64,000 bases of DNA from Desulfovibrio sp. A2 (lineage in GTDB: Bacteria > Desulfobacterota > Desulfovibrionia > Desulfovibrionales > Desulfovibrionaceae): assembly GCF_000226255.1 (NCBI RefSeq), contig NZ_AGFG01000019.1:1-64000 (forward strand), in the 5' to 3' direction. The stretch's first letter is position 1, and each line of letters opens with the position of its first letter. Positions 35,169 through 42,915 of the stretch are shown here, piece by piece. The notes below the pieces were generated by a model. It was not told the origin of the DNA and did not search any database. It saw only the letters and a program-made list of their open reading frames with translations. Both the position numbers and the translations under genes were made by a program.

Positions 35169-37145
35169 TTGCAGGACAGGCAGACCAAGCCCCAGGCTTT
35201 CCCGGAATCCGGAAGCCAGACCCCGCCCTCGCGCATCAGCTACCTTGACGGCATCCGCTTCCGCCGGGTGGTGCGCGCGGCCGCGCGACGCCTTATCGAA
35301 AAGCACGGCCACCTCAATGCCATCAACGTGTTTCCCGTGCCGGACGGCGACACGGGCAGCAACATGGCCGGCACCATGAAGTCCATCGTGTCCTCCACCA
35401 CGGCCACGCTGGAAAGTTCCATCGGCCGCATGAGTTCCATCGTGGCCGAATCGGCGCTCATGGGCGCGCGGGGCAATTCCGGGGTCATCCTGGCCCAGTT
35501 CCTGGCCGGGTTCTCGGAAGGCGTGAAGGATCTTTCGCGCGTCAGCCCGCGAGACTTCGCCGAGGCCGCCTCGCTGGCGGCTCGCCGCGCGGTGGAGGCC
35601 ATCGCCCACCCCAAGGAAGGCACCATCCTCACGGTCATCCGCGATTGGGCCGACCATCTGCGCGACAACTGCCATTCCTACAAGGATTTTCACCACCTGC
35701 TGCACGATTCGCTGGACCGTGCCCGCCAGTCGGTGCAGGAAACGCGCGAAAAGCTGGCCGCGCTCAAGGCCGCCGACGTGGTGGACGCGGGCGGCCTTGG
35801 CTTCGTGTACCTGCTGGAAGGCATCGTGGAATTCACCGAGCGGGGCACCATCAACCGGCGGCGAGCCGGTTCACCTGACGCTCCCGATTCATCTGGCGCT
35901 CCCGATGCGACCGGCGCAGCGGATGCAACGGACGGCGGCGACCACGCCCCCCTGGGCCAGGCCCAGGAACGGGTGGCCGTGGAAGCACTGACCTACGCCT
36001 TCTGCACGGAATGCCTCATCCGCAACGAAGGCGGCCAGCCCGTCGACCGCGAAGAGTTGCGCGTCCGGCTGGAAGACCTGGGCGATTCCATCGTGGTGGC
36101 CGGGGCCGGCTCCGTGACCCGTGTCCACGTGCACACCGACACGCCGGACGCGGTGTTCGCCATCGCCGCCGAATACGGCGAGGTTTCGCACCACAAGGCG
36201 GAGGACATGCTGCGCCAGCACCGCGACCTGCTGGCCGCCGTGGCAGCTTCTGCCTCCCCGGGCACGCCGCAGGCCGCGCCCGCGCCCACCGGCACCGCCA
36301 TCGTCACCGACTCCACTTGCGACCTGCCGCGCGAACTGCTGGACGAATACGCCATCCGCACCGTGCCGCTGCGCCTGTTTCTGAACGACGAGGAATTCGT
36401 GGACAAGGTGAGCATCTCGGCGGAAGAGTTCAACCGCCGCCTGCCCTCGTCCCGTTCCGCGCGCACCTCGCAGCCCGCGCCCGCCGATTTCCGCAGCGTG
36501 TATGAAGACGTGCTGGCCACCCATGCCGAGGTGGCCTCGCTGCACGTCACCGCCATGTACAGCGGCACCCACCAGTCCGCCGCCACCGTGGCCCGCATGG
36601 TTTCGCCGCGCATCGCCGCCGTGGACTGCCGCACCCTTACCGTGGGCCTGGGCCTGGTGGTGCTGGAGGCGGCCCGCCGCGCCAGACAGGGCATGGACGC
36701 CCCCGAGGTGGCCCGCCTGGCCGCGCGCGACGCCGACAACCTGCACGTGTACGTTTCCATGGACACGCTGGACTTCGCCGTGCGCGGCGGCCGCATGAGC
36801 CGGGGCACCGGCATGGTGGCCAAGCTGCTGCACGTGAAGCCGGTGCTGTGCTTCGACCCGCGCCAGGGCGGCAAGGTGGAGGTGGCGGGCAAGGGCATCG
36901 GCCCGCGCCGCGCCGGGGAAAAGCTGTTCGCCCTGCTGGAAAAGGCACTGACCGGGCTTTCCGACCCCCGCTTCGCCATTGCCCACGTGGGCGCGCCGGA
37001 AACCGCCGCCCGCTACGCCCGTGAAATCGAGGCGCGCTTCGGCGTGGCACCGCTGTACGTGGTGCCCGCCTCGCCGGTGCTGGGTTGCCATAGCGGACCC
37101 GGCGCATGCGCCGTGGCCCTGCTGGGCGATTCCGAAGGCGACTGA
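35169..37145 (+). CDS. FakA-DegV fusion: fatty-acid kinase-like/lipid-binding protein
   Basis: The product (~658 aa) fuses two partners. The N-terminal third is a DhaL/DAK2 kinase domain (FPVPDGDTGSNMAGTM, ESALMGARGNSGVILAQFLAGF, DAGGLGFVYLLEG) as in FakA/YloV. A middle region (ECLIRNEGG...VHVHTDTPDAVF) is the FakA C-domain. The C-terminal ~280 residues are a DegV/FakB fatty-acid-binding domain (AIVTDSTCDLP, VTAMYSGTHQSAATVA, DTLDFAVRGGRMSR, HSGPGACAVALLG). FakA with FakB phosphorylates fatty acids for phospholipid synthesis; here both halves are one chain. The start is uncertain: a TTG at 35169 has an aggag 10 bases upstream, while an ATG at 35121 has no site. Confidence 0.88.
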   Translation: MQDRQTKPQAFPESGSQTPPSRISYLDGIRFRRVVRAAARRLIEKHGHLNAINVFPVPDGDTGSNMAGTMKSIVSSTTATLESSIGRMSSIVAESALMGARGNSGVILAQFLAGFSEGVKDLSRVSPRDFAEAASLAARRAVEAIAHPKEGTILTVIRDWADHLRDNCHSYKDFHHLLHDSLDRARQSVQETREKLAALKAADVVDAGGLGFVYLLEGIVEFTERGTINRRRAGSPDAPDSSGAPDATGAADATDGGDHAPLGQAQERVAVEALTYAFCTECLIRNEGGQPVDREELRVRLEDLGDSIVVAGAGSVTRVHVHTDTPDAVFAIAAEYGEVSHHKAEDMLRQHRDLLAAVAASASPGTPQAAPAPTGTAIVTDSTCDLPRELLDEYAIRTVPLRLFLNDEEFVDKVSISAEEFNRRLPSSRSARTSQPAPADFRSVYEDVLATHAEVASLHVTAMYSGTHQSAATVARMVSPRIAAVDCRTLTVGLGLVVLEAARRARQGMDAPEVARLAARDADNLHVYVSMDTLDFAVRGGRMSRGTGMVAKLLHVKPVLCFDPRQGGKVEVAGKGIGPRRAGEKLFALLEKALTGLSDPRFAIAHVGAPETAARYAREIEARFGVAPLYVVPASPVLGCHSGPGACAVALLGDSEGD

Positions 37146-37515
37146 TTCCGCGCACCCGTCCCCACACATCAGCTACACCGGCATACACTGGGCCTGCCTG
37201 CGCTGCGGCAAGGCGTGGCAGGAAACTTCATCGTGGCCGACACGGGTAAAGCAGCCCCCTTTGCCCCCATAATCATGCGCCGGATGCGGCTTTTCGCCGC
37301 AGCACCCTTGTCAGACGCCCCGCTTGCGGCTATCTGTTGCATATGGATGGCAGGTGACGGCGTGCATGCCGCGCGGCCTTCCACGCAGACATCACAGGCA
37401 GCCACGGACAGGCAGCCCCGAACAGGCGGACACGACGACGTCCCGCCCCGCATTCCGGATGAACGCGGGGGACGCGAACAGTTCCGCCATGGCTTCGTGC
37501 CAAAGGGGGTGCGCC
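37146..37515. other. Intergenic region, no gene assigned
   Basis: About 370 bases after the FakA-DegV gene. A short stem (tgcggc...gccgca near 37285) may be a weak terminator. Open frames here are antisense or low-complexity. Confidence 0.4.
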
Positions 37516-37749
37516 ATGGCGTACGTCTATTCCGACATCTCCACCTTCTCCGGCCGCAGGATGCTGGAGATGGTTCTTGGTCAGCAGGTGCGCGCCGGTG
37601 CACGCCTTCAGGTCACCGACGAGATCATCGCCCTGTACCTGCGGTCGCTGCAAATAGCGGAGCAGTACCCCACCAAGGTCATGACGGCCTCGCAACGCGG
37701 GGTTCCCCCGGAAATACTCCGGGGGCTCATTGCAAGCTGGTCCATCTGA
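37516..37749 (+). CDS. Small orphan protein, 77 aa
   Basis: I do not recognise this protein. It starts MAYVYSDISTFSGRRMLEMVLGQ, is soluble and helical, has one possible amphipathic C-terminal half (LQIAEQYPTKVMTASQRGVPPE), no Cys and no membrane helix. It is supported as real by a gggggt ribosome site before the ATG and an excellent terminator 10 bases after the stop. It stands alone between the FakA-DegV gene and the oxidoreductase operon. Confidence 0.65.
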   Translation: MAYVYSDISTFSGRRMLEMVLGQQVRAGARLQVTDEIIALYLRSLQIAEQYPTKVMTASQRGVPPEILRGLIASWSI

Positions 37750-37759
37750 CGGCATTCAC

Positions 37760-37785
37760 GGCGGCTCCTTCGGGGGCCGCCTTTT
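37760..37785 (+). terminator. Strong terminator with TTCG tetraloop
   Basis: A 9-bp stem (ggcggctcc with ggggccgcc, 37760-37768 and 37773-37781) closes on the stable tetraloop ttcg and is followed by four Ts. Confidence 0.9.
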
Positions 37786-38086
37786 GCATGCCCGAACGCC
37801 CAGGGAACGCGAGCTTCGGGCTTTTCTGCCGCCGCACTCTCGTCGTCCTGAAGGGAACCACGTCTCATCCGCCCGCCACCCAATCAGGCTTCCCTTATCC
37901 TTCGGCCCCTTGCCGCATCGCCAACGCGCTCACGCGCAATGCCGGGCGAGCCCGGCCGGGCTGCCCGCCGCCGGGGCCGCGCCATCGTTGCATCAACCGG
38001 CTTGCCCGGTGAAGGTCAACGGAGACCCGGCATGCCCCCGCCATTCTTCCATTGTTCGCACAACCGTGCAGCATGCCGGATTTTTC
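37786..38086. other. Intergenic region with a long-range inverted repeat
   Basis: No gene is supported. ccggcatgc (38027-38035) and gcatgccgg (38071-38079) are exact complements 35 bases apart and are followed by attttt; this could be a terminator or the base of a folded leader. Confidence 0.4.
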
Positions 38087-38115
38087 TTGCCGTGACCCGT
38101 GGTTGCGTTTATTGA
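38087..38115 (+). promoter_or_regulatory. Candidate promoter of the oxidoreductase operon
   Basis: TTGCCG (38087-38092) and TATTGA (38110-38115) are 17 bp apart, giving a leader of about 115 nt before the ferredoxin-subunit ATG at 38236. Confidence 0.45.
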
Positions 38116-38235
38116 TGGCCCAAACGCGCGCAGGGGCGGCACTTTCACCGCTCGCATCTTCCCGGCCCACGCGGCCCGGCCACCATGGAACGGACGCCCT
38201 GCTCCGTTGCACCCAAAGCCACCACTGGTGTGCCC

Positions 38236-38562
38236 ATGTCAAAGAAGCAAAAAGGTCAGACCCGCGTCTGCGTCTATCCCGATTGGTGCAAGGGTTGCGG
38301 CCTGTGCGTGGCCTTCTGCCCCGCCAAGGTGCTTGTGCTGAACGCCTTCGGCAAGGCCGAGGTGGCCAACGAGGACGAGTGCATCAATTGCGGATTCTGC
38401 GAACTGCACTGTCCGGACTTCGCCATCGCCATCAAGCCGCGCGCCCGCAACGGAGCGGCCCAGCCGGATCCGCGCAGCGGCTGGGAAGACCCCGAGTCCG
38501 AACACGGCCGCGCCTCCCCGCCCGAGCCCACGCCCGAACCGAACCCCAACCCCGAAGAGTGA
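38236..38562 (+). CDS. korD: 2-oxoacid:ferredoxin oxidoreductase, ferredoxin (delta) subunit
   Basis: The 108-aa product is a small ferredoxin with two CxxCxxCxxxCP motifs: CKGCGLCVAFCPAKVL (near residue 17) and CINCGFCELHCPDFAI (near 48). It carries electrons from the TPP subunit of the 2-oxoacid oxidoreductase to free ferredoxin. The C-terminal 35 residues are a Pro/Glu-rich tail of no known role. It stands first in the operon, 4 bases before the alpha subunit. The assignment to a 2-oxoglutarate (Kor) rather than a branched-chain (Vor) enzyme is by general similarity only. Confidence 0.87.
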   Translation: MSKKQKGQTRVCVYPDWCKGCGLCVAFCPAKVLVLNAFGKAEVANEDECINCGFCELHCPDFAIAIKPRARNGAAQPDPRSGWEDPESEHGRASPPEPTPEPNPNPEE

Positions 38563-38566
38563 CGCC

Positions 38567-39715
38567 ATGGCGGTGCAACGCAAGAAACGCAAGAGACGCG
38601 AACTGTTCGCGCTCGGCAACGAGGCGGTGGCCGAGGGCGCACTGCTGGCCGGGTGCTCGTTCTACGCCGGCTACCCCATCACCCCGTCCACCGAGATCAT
38701 GGAGGTCATGGCCAACCGCCTGCCCCTGATCGAGGACGGCGTGTTCATCCAGATGGAAGACGAAATCGCCAGCATGGGCGCCACCATCGGCGCGTCGCTG
38801 GCGGGCCGCAAGGCCATGACGGCCACCTCCGGCCCCGGCTTTGCCCTGATGCAGGAGCACATCGGCTACGCCTGCATGGTCGAGGCCCCCCTGGTGGTGG
38901 TCAACGTCATGCGCGGCGGCCCCAGCACCGGCCTGCCCACCAGCCCCGCCCAGGCCGACGTGCAGATGGCCCGCTGGGGCACCCACGGCGACCACCCCAT
39001 CATAGTGCTGTCCGCCTCCGACGTGCAGGAATGCCTGGAGATGACCGTGACGGCCTTCAATTTCGCCGAAAAATACCGCACCCCGGTCATCCTGCTGCTG
39101 GATGAGGTGACGGCCCACACCCGCGAAAAGATCACCGTGCCCGACCCGGACGAGGTGGAAATCCTTTCCCGCGTCACGCCCACGGTGCCGCCGGAATGGT
39201 TCAAGCCCTATGCCGACACGGCGCGCGGCGTGCCCGCCATGGCCCCCATCGGCTCCGGCTACCGCACCCACGTCACCGGCCTGACCCACGACGTGATGGG
39301 CTACCCCACCCAGCGCCCGGACGAAGTGAAGGACGCCATGCTGCGCCTGTTCCGCAAGATCGACCAGTACTACGGCGACATCCAGATGAGCGACGAATAC
39401 ATGCTGGACGACGCCGAGGTGGCCGTGGTGGCCTACGGCAGCGTGGCGCGTTCCGCCCACCTGGCCGTGGAGCAGGCCCGCGAGCGCGGGGCCAAGGCCG
39501 GGCTGCTCACCCTGAAGACGCTGTTCCCCTTCCCCCGTCCGGCGGTGGAAAAGCTGACCCACCGCTGCCACACCGTGGTGGTGCCCGAAATGAACATGGG
39601 GCAGATGTCGCGCGAGGTGAAGCGCGTCAACAACGGCCGCACCAAGGTGCGCACCATCAACCGGGTGGACGGGCAGATCATCACGCCCTCCGAAATCCTG
39701 AAAGCCATACTGTAG
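38567..39715 (+). CDS. korA: 2-oxoacid:ferredoxin oxidoreductase, alpha subunit
   Basis: This is the 382-aa alpha subunit (pyrimidine-binding half plus the C-terminal transketolase-like domain): GNEAVAEGALLAGCSFYAGYPITPSTEIMEV opens the domain, TATSGPGFALMQEHIGYA follows and the end is QIITPSEILKAIL. It decarboxylates a 2-oxoacid to acyl-CoA together with the beta subunit. The gene sits between the delta and beta genes with gaps of 4 and 7 bases. The substrate (2-oxoglutarate, branched-chain or aryl) is not resolved by eye. Confidence 0.92.
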   Translation: MAVQRKKRKRRELFALGNEAVAEGALLAGCSFYAGYPITPSTEIMEVMANRLPLIEDGVFIQMEDEIASMGATIGASLAGRKAMTATSGPGFALMQEHIGYACMVEAPLVVVNVMRGGPSTGLPTSPAQADVQMARWGTHGDHPIIVLSASDVQECLEMTVTAFNFAEKYRTPVILLLDEVTAHTREKITVPDPDEVEILSRVTPTVPPEWFKPYADTARGVPAMAPIGSGYRTHVTGLTHDVMGYPTQRPDEVKDAMLRLFRKIDQYYGDIQMSDEYMLDDAEVAVVAYGSVARSAHLAVEQARERGAKAGLLTLKTLFPFPRPAVEKLTHRCHTVVVPEMNMGQMSREVKRVNNGRTKVRTINRVDGQIITPSEILKAIL

Positions 39716-39722
39716 GTGGGCC

Positions 39723-40556
39723 ATGGCGGACGTTACCCAACTCATCCACGACTACCTGCGCCATAACAAGAAGTTCCCCCACGTGTTCTGCGCGGGCTGC
39801 GGCCACGGCATCGTGCTGGGATCGCTGATCCGCAGCGTGCACGCCCTGGGCCTGCCCAAGGACGACGTGGTGCTGGTGGCGGGCATCGGCTGTTCCGGCC
39901 GCATGGCCGTGTACGTCGACTTCAACACCGTGCACACCACCCACGGCCGGGCGCTTACCTTCGCCACCGGCATCAAGATGGCCAACCCCAGGCTGAAGGT
40001 CATCTGCGTCATGGGCGACGGCGACGCCATGTCCATCGGCGGCAACCATCTCATCCATGCCGCGCGGCGCAACATCGGCGTCACCGCGCTGATCCTGAAC
40101 AACCAGATCTACGGCATGACCGGCGGGCAGTGCTCCTCCGCCACGCCGCAGGGCGACATTTCCATGACCACGCCCTTCGGGTCGCTGGAAAAGGCCTTCG
40201 ACATCGTGGACATGTGCAAGGCCGCTGGCGCCAGCTACGTGGCGCGGGGCACCTCGTTCCACGCCATCCAACTGGACAGGCTGATCAGCTCGGCCATCAT
40301 GCACCCCGGCTTCTCGGTGGTGGAAGTGTTCAGCCCCTGCCCCACCCAGTACGGACGCAAGAACAAGTTCCGCAACGCCGTGGACATGTACAAGTGGCTG
40401 AAGTCCAACACCGTGAAGGTGGAAACCCTGAAGGACCCCACGCAGAAGCCGGACGACGGGCGCATTCCCATCGGGGTGTTCCGCGACGTGGAAGAGCCGG
40501 GCCTTGAGGAACGCTACTTCGAGCTGCAACGCAAACTCATGGGGCAGAACCGATGA
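39723..40556 (+). CDS. korB: 2-oxoacid:ferredoxin oxidoreductase, beta subunit
   Basis: The 277-aa beta subunit binds thiamine diphosphate: GIGCSGRMAVYVDFNTVHTTHGR and the Mg-binding motif GDGDAMSIGGNHLIHAARRN..NNQIYGMTGGQ are all present. The Cys in CAGCGHG (residue ~21) belongs to the proximal cluster. It lies after alpha and overlaps gamma by 4 bases (ATGA), indicating coupled translation. Confidence 0.93.
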   Translation: MADVTQLIHDYLRHNKKFPHVFCAGCGHGIVLGSLIRSVHALGLPKDDVVLVAGIGCSGRMAVYVDFNTVHTTHGRALTFATGIKMANPRLKVICVMGDGDAMSIGGNHLIHAARRNIGVTALILNNQIYGMTGGQCSSATPQGDISMTTPFGSLEKAFDIVDMCKAAGASYVARGTSFHAIQLDRLISSAIMHPGFSVVEVFSPCPTQYGRKNKFRNAVDMYKWLKSNTVKVETLKDPTQKPDDGRIPIGVFRDVEEPGLEERYFELQRKLMGQNR

Positions 40557-41176
40557 AGGCGCCGCAACCCATAGACCGTTTCGAAATCCGCCTTTCCGGC
40601 CTGGGCGGGCAGGGGCTGATCACCCTGGGCCGCCTGCTGGGCTCCGCGCTGGCCCTCGGGCACGGCTACTACGTCACCCAGACACAGAGCTACGGGCCGG
40701 AGGCGCGCGGCGGATCGAGCCGCGCCGACGTGGTTGTCAGTTCGCGCCCCATCAGCTACCCCAAGACCGAAAGCCTGGACCTGCTGGTGGCGCTGAGCCC
40801 CGAGGCGTGCAACAGCTACTACCGCCTGCTCAAGAAGACCGGGCTGCTGCTGGTGGATACCACGCTGGTGAAGCACGCGCCCACCAACGTCTACCTGGGG
40901 CTGCCGTTCACGCAGATGGCCAAGGAGCAGATAGGCAATCCCATGACCATCAACACCATGGTCATGGGCGCGGTGACGCATCTGCTGCCCTTTGCCGACG
41001 CGCGGGTGATGCGCAAGAGCCTGGAAGCCAACCTGCCCGCCAAGATCCGCGAGGTGAACGCCAAGGCCTTCGCCCTGGGGCTGAAGCAGGCGCAGCGCCA
41101 CTTCGGCGATGCGGGCGGCATCTGGGCGGCGGCGGAGGAGAATGGGGCGCACTCTGAAGACGACATCATCGTGTAG
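40553..41176 (+). CDS. korC: 2-oxoacid:ferredoxin oxidoreductase, gamma subunit
   Basis: The 207-aa gamma subunit has the usual start FEIRLSGLGGQGLITLGRLLGSAL and SYGPEARGGSSRADVVVS, then NTMVMGAVTHLLPFADARVMRKSLE. It completes the D-A-B-C operon. A second, separate gamma-type protein (IorB) occurs at 44504-45121. Confidence 0.92.
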   Translation: MKAPQPIDRFEIRLSGLGGQGLITLGRLLGSALALGHGYYVTQTQSYGPEARGGSSRADVVVSSRPISYPKTESLDLLVALSPEACNSYYRLLKKTGLLLVDTTLVKHAPTNVYLGLPFTQMAKEQIGNPMTINTMVMGAVTHLLPFADARVMRKSLEANLPAKIREVNAKAFALGLKQAQRHFGDAGGIWAAAEENGAHSEDDIIV

Positions 41177-41415
41177 CGAGGAACACGCTTTCGCCCTCCT
41201 GCATCGTCAGGCGTCGTTCGCCGCTCCGGTCACGCACCAAAGAGTGCGCTTCCATCGCGGCGAACTCGCCTTCCTTGCAGGAGAACGAAATTCGTGTCCC
41301 TCGGGGACTGTGCGTGATCGCAGCGCCCTAACGCACGAAGAGAATGGCAAAATTTGATTGATCGTAAAAAGAACAACGCATTTCCGCCCCTCGCCGGGCG
41401 CAGACGGACCAGACC
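41177..41415. other. Intergenic region before the 98-aa gene
   Basis: AT-rich in its second half (41340-41375), which may hold a promoter for the 98-aa gene, but no clear hexamer pair is visible. Confidence 0.35.
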
Positions 41416-41712
41416 ATGAGCACGACCATTGAAGAATTGACGGTGAACTACGAGGAAGACGGCCAGCTTGTGGTCAAGGAACTGGACAAATCCGTGCTCT
41501 CCAAGGGCGCATGGACCACCATCCTGTTCCGCTACCAGCAGTGGGACCCCAAGACCGAAGACTACGGCGCGGACAAGTACGTGGTGAAGCGCTACAAGAA
41601 GATGAACGGCGAATACCGCGCCCAGTCCAAGTTCAACATCTCCAGCGCCGACCAGGCTCGCAAGATCATCGAGGCCTTGCAGGGCTGGCTGGACGAAGGC
41701 CCCACGGCGTAA
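41416..41712 (+). CDS. Small conserved-looking protein, 98 aa
   Basis: I do not know this protein by name. The sequence is acidic at both ends, with a Lys/Tyr/Trp-rich middle (GAWTTILFRYQQWDPKTEDY and YVVKRYKKMNGEYRAQSKFN) that looks like a small beta domain followed by one helix (SADQARKIIEALQGWLDE). The pattern of aromatic and basic residues recalls PC4-like single-strand nucleic acid binding domains, but that is only a guess. It is monocistronic and ends at a good terminator. Confidence 0.75.
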   Translation: MSTTIEELTVNYEEDGQLVVKELDKSVLSKGAWTTILFRYQQWDPKTEDYGADKYVVKRYKKMNGEYRAQSKFNISSADQARKIIEALQGWLDEGPTA

Positions 41713-41794
41713 GCCGTTTCGGCTGGTCAGCCAGGCATACCGGCACGCTCCGGCGGGCCGGGCATCACCGGCTGGCATCATCGGAATGCAACGA

Positions 41795-41833
41795 GCGGGA
41801 TTGCGCAGCACGCGCGATCCCGCCCGTTTTCGT
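41795..41833 (+). terminator. Terminator after the 98-aa gene
   Basis: A 12-bp stem with one G-U pair (41795-41806 with 41812-41823), 5-nt loop and the tail ccgttttcgtt. Confidence 0.85.
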
Positions 41834-41874
41834 TATTCAGACATCCGGCCCGCTTCTCACCGGTCGCGAGCCGC

Positions 41875-42813
41875 TCAGCCCACGGGCACGCACTCCACGA
41901 AGCGGCCCACATCGCGAAAGCCCAGCCGGGCATAGACGCGGTACCCATCGCCGGAGGCCTGCAACACCCCGTGGCGGCAGCCCGCCTGCCGGGCGTGCCA
42001 CAATGCGGCGCGGGTTACGACGGTGCCCAATCCCCTGCGCCGGAAGGCTTCCCGCGTGCACACGTTGTACACGCCCGCCACGTCCAGTCGGGCGGCTTCC
42101 CCTGCCGCAGGGTATCCCGACGCGGTGCGGTACACCTCGGCAGCCGCGGCCGGCTGGCCGTCCAGATACGCCACCAGCAACGTCGCATTGCAGCCCGGCA
42201 CGCACAGGGCCGTGGCGGCACGGCGATAGAAGCGCAGCACCTCGCCGTCCGGTGGACTCCAGTTGGCGGCCAGCACCGTGGCGAAGGCGGCCACGCCCGC
42301 CGCGTCGCGCACCGGGCGGATGTCCAGCCCCGGCACGGATGGAGCAACGTCCAGCGCGGCATCCGCCAGCGGCAGATACATGGCCGTCTCCACTTCGCCC
42401 ACGGCAAAGCCGTGCCCCGCCAGCGCCGCGGGAATGTCTTCCCCCTGCTCCGCCGCGTCGCCCGCGCCGGAAAGCGGTCCCAGCCACCAGGTGTACGGCG
42501 CGCCACGGCCGCTGAAGAACGACCGTACCGCCGCCACCGTCTCCGCCAGCGGCACGCCGCCCCGATAGCCGAACGCCTTGTTGAAGGTGTCAGAGGCCAC
42601 TCCGGCATACACCGCCCGCACGTCAGCGCGTTCCAGCAGGGTTGGCTGGTCCGACTCGGCTGACGGCTCCGGCGGCATCGGCACGTTCTGCCCGCTCTCC
42701 CCCCCTGCCTCCGGCACGCCCTCGCGGACCAGTTCCACCTGCGTGGCCAGCCGGGTGGCCAGGTTGTCCTCGATGCAGCGTTGCATCTCGCGGATATTCA
42801 TCGCTGTTCCCAT
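41875..42813 (-). CDS. GNAT-family acetyltransferase
   Basis: The product is ~312 aa. The C-terminal half is a GNAT domain: VAYLDGQPAAAAEVYRTASGYPAA, then LDVAGVYNVCTREAFRRRGLGTVVTRAALWHAR (acetyl-CoA loop R-R-R-G-L-G-T) and YRVYARLGFRDV. The N-terminal half is less conserved and resembles a second, degenerate GNAT fold. The start ATG at 42813 has an aagag-type site; nearby ATGs at 42840 and 42801 are alternatives. The substrate is unknown. Confidence 0.83.
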   Translation of the reverse strand: MGTAMNIREMQRCIEDNLATRLATQVELVREGVPEAGGESGQNVPMPPEPSAESDQPTLLERADVRAVYAGVASDTFNKAFGYRGGVPLAETVAAVRSFFSGRGAPYTWWLGPLSGAGDAAEQGEDIPAALAGHGFAVGEVETAMYLPLADAALDVAPSVPGLDIRPVRDAAGVAAFATVLAANWSPPDGEVLRFYRRAATALCVPGCNATLLVAYLDGQPAAAAEVYRTASGYPAAGEAARLDVAGVYNVCTREAFRRRGLGTVVTRAALWHARQAGCRHGVLQASGDGYRVYARLGFRDVGRFVECVPVG

Positions 42814-42851
42814 GGTTCGCTCTTCTTCGCCATATCCCATGCCAAAGAAAA

Positions 42852-42881
42852 CGACCGGCCCCCGTCGCCGGAAGCCGGTCG
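42852..42881 (-). terminator. Terminator of the ior operon
   Basis: cgaccggc (42852-42859) pairs with gccggtcg (42874-42881). On the minus strand it is followed by ttttcttt, and it lies 34 bases after the sigma-54 activator stop. Confidence 0.7.
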
Positions 42882-42915
42882 CATCACGTGCGTGCGAAAG
42901 CCGGACGGGCGTCGC

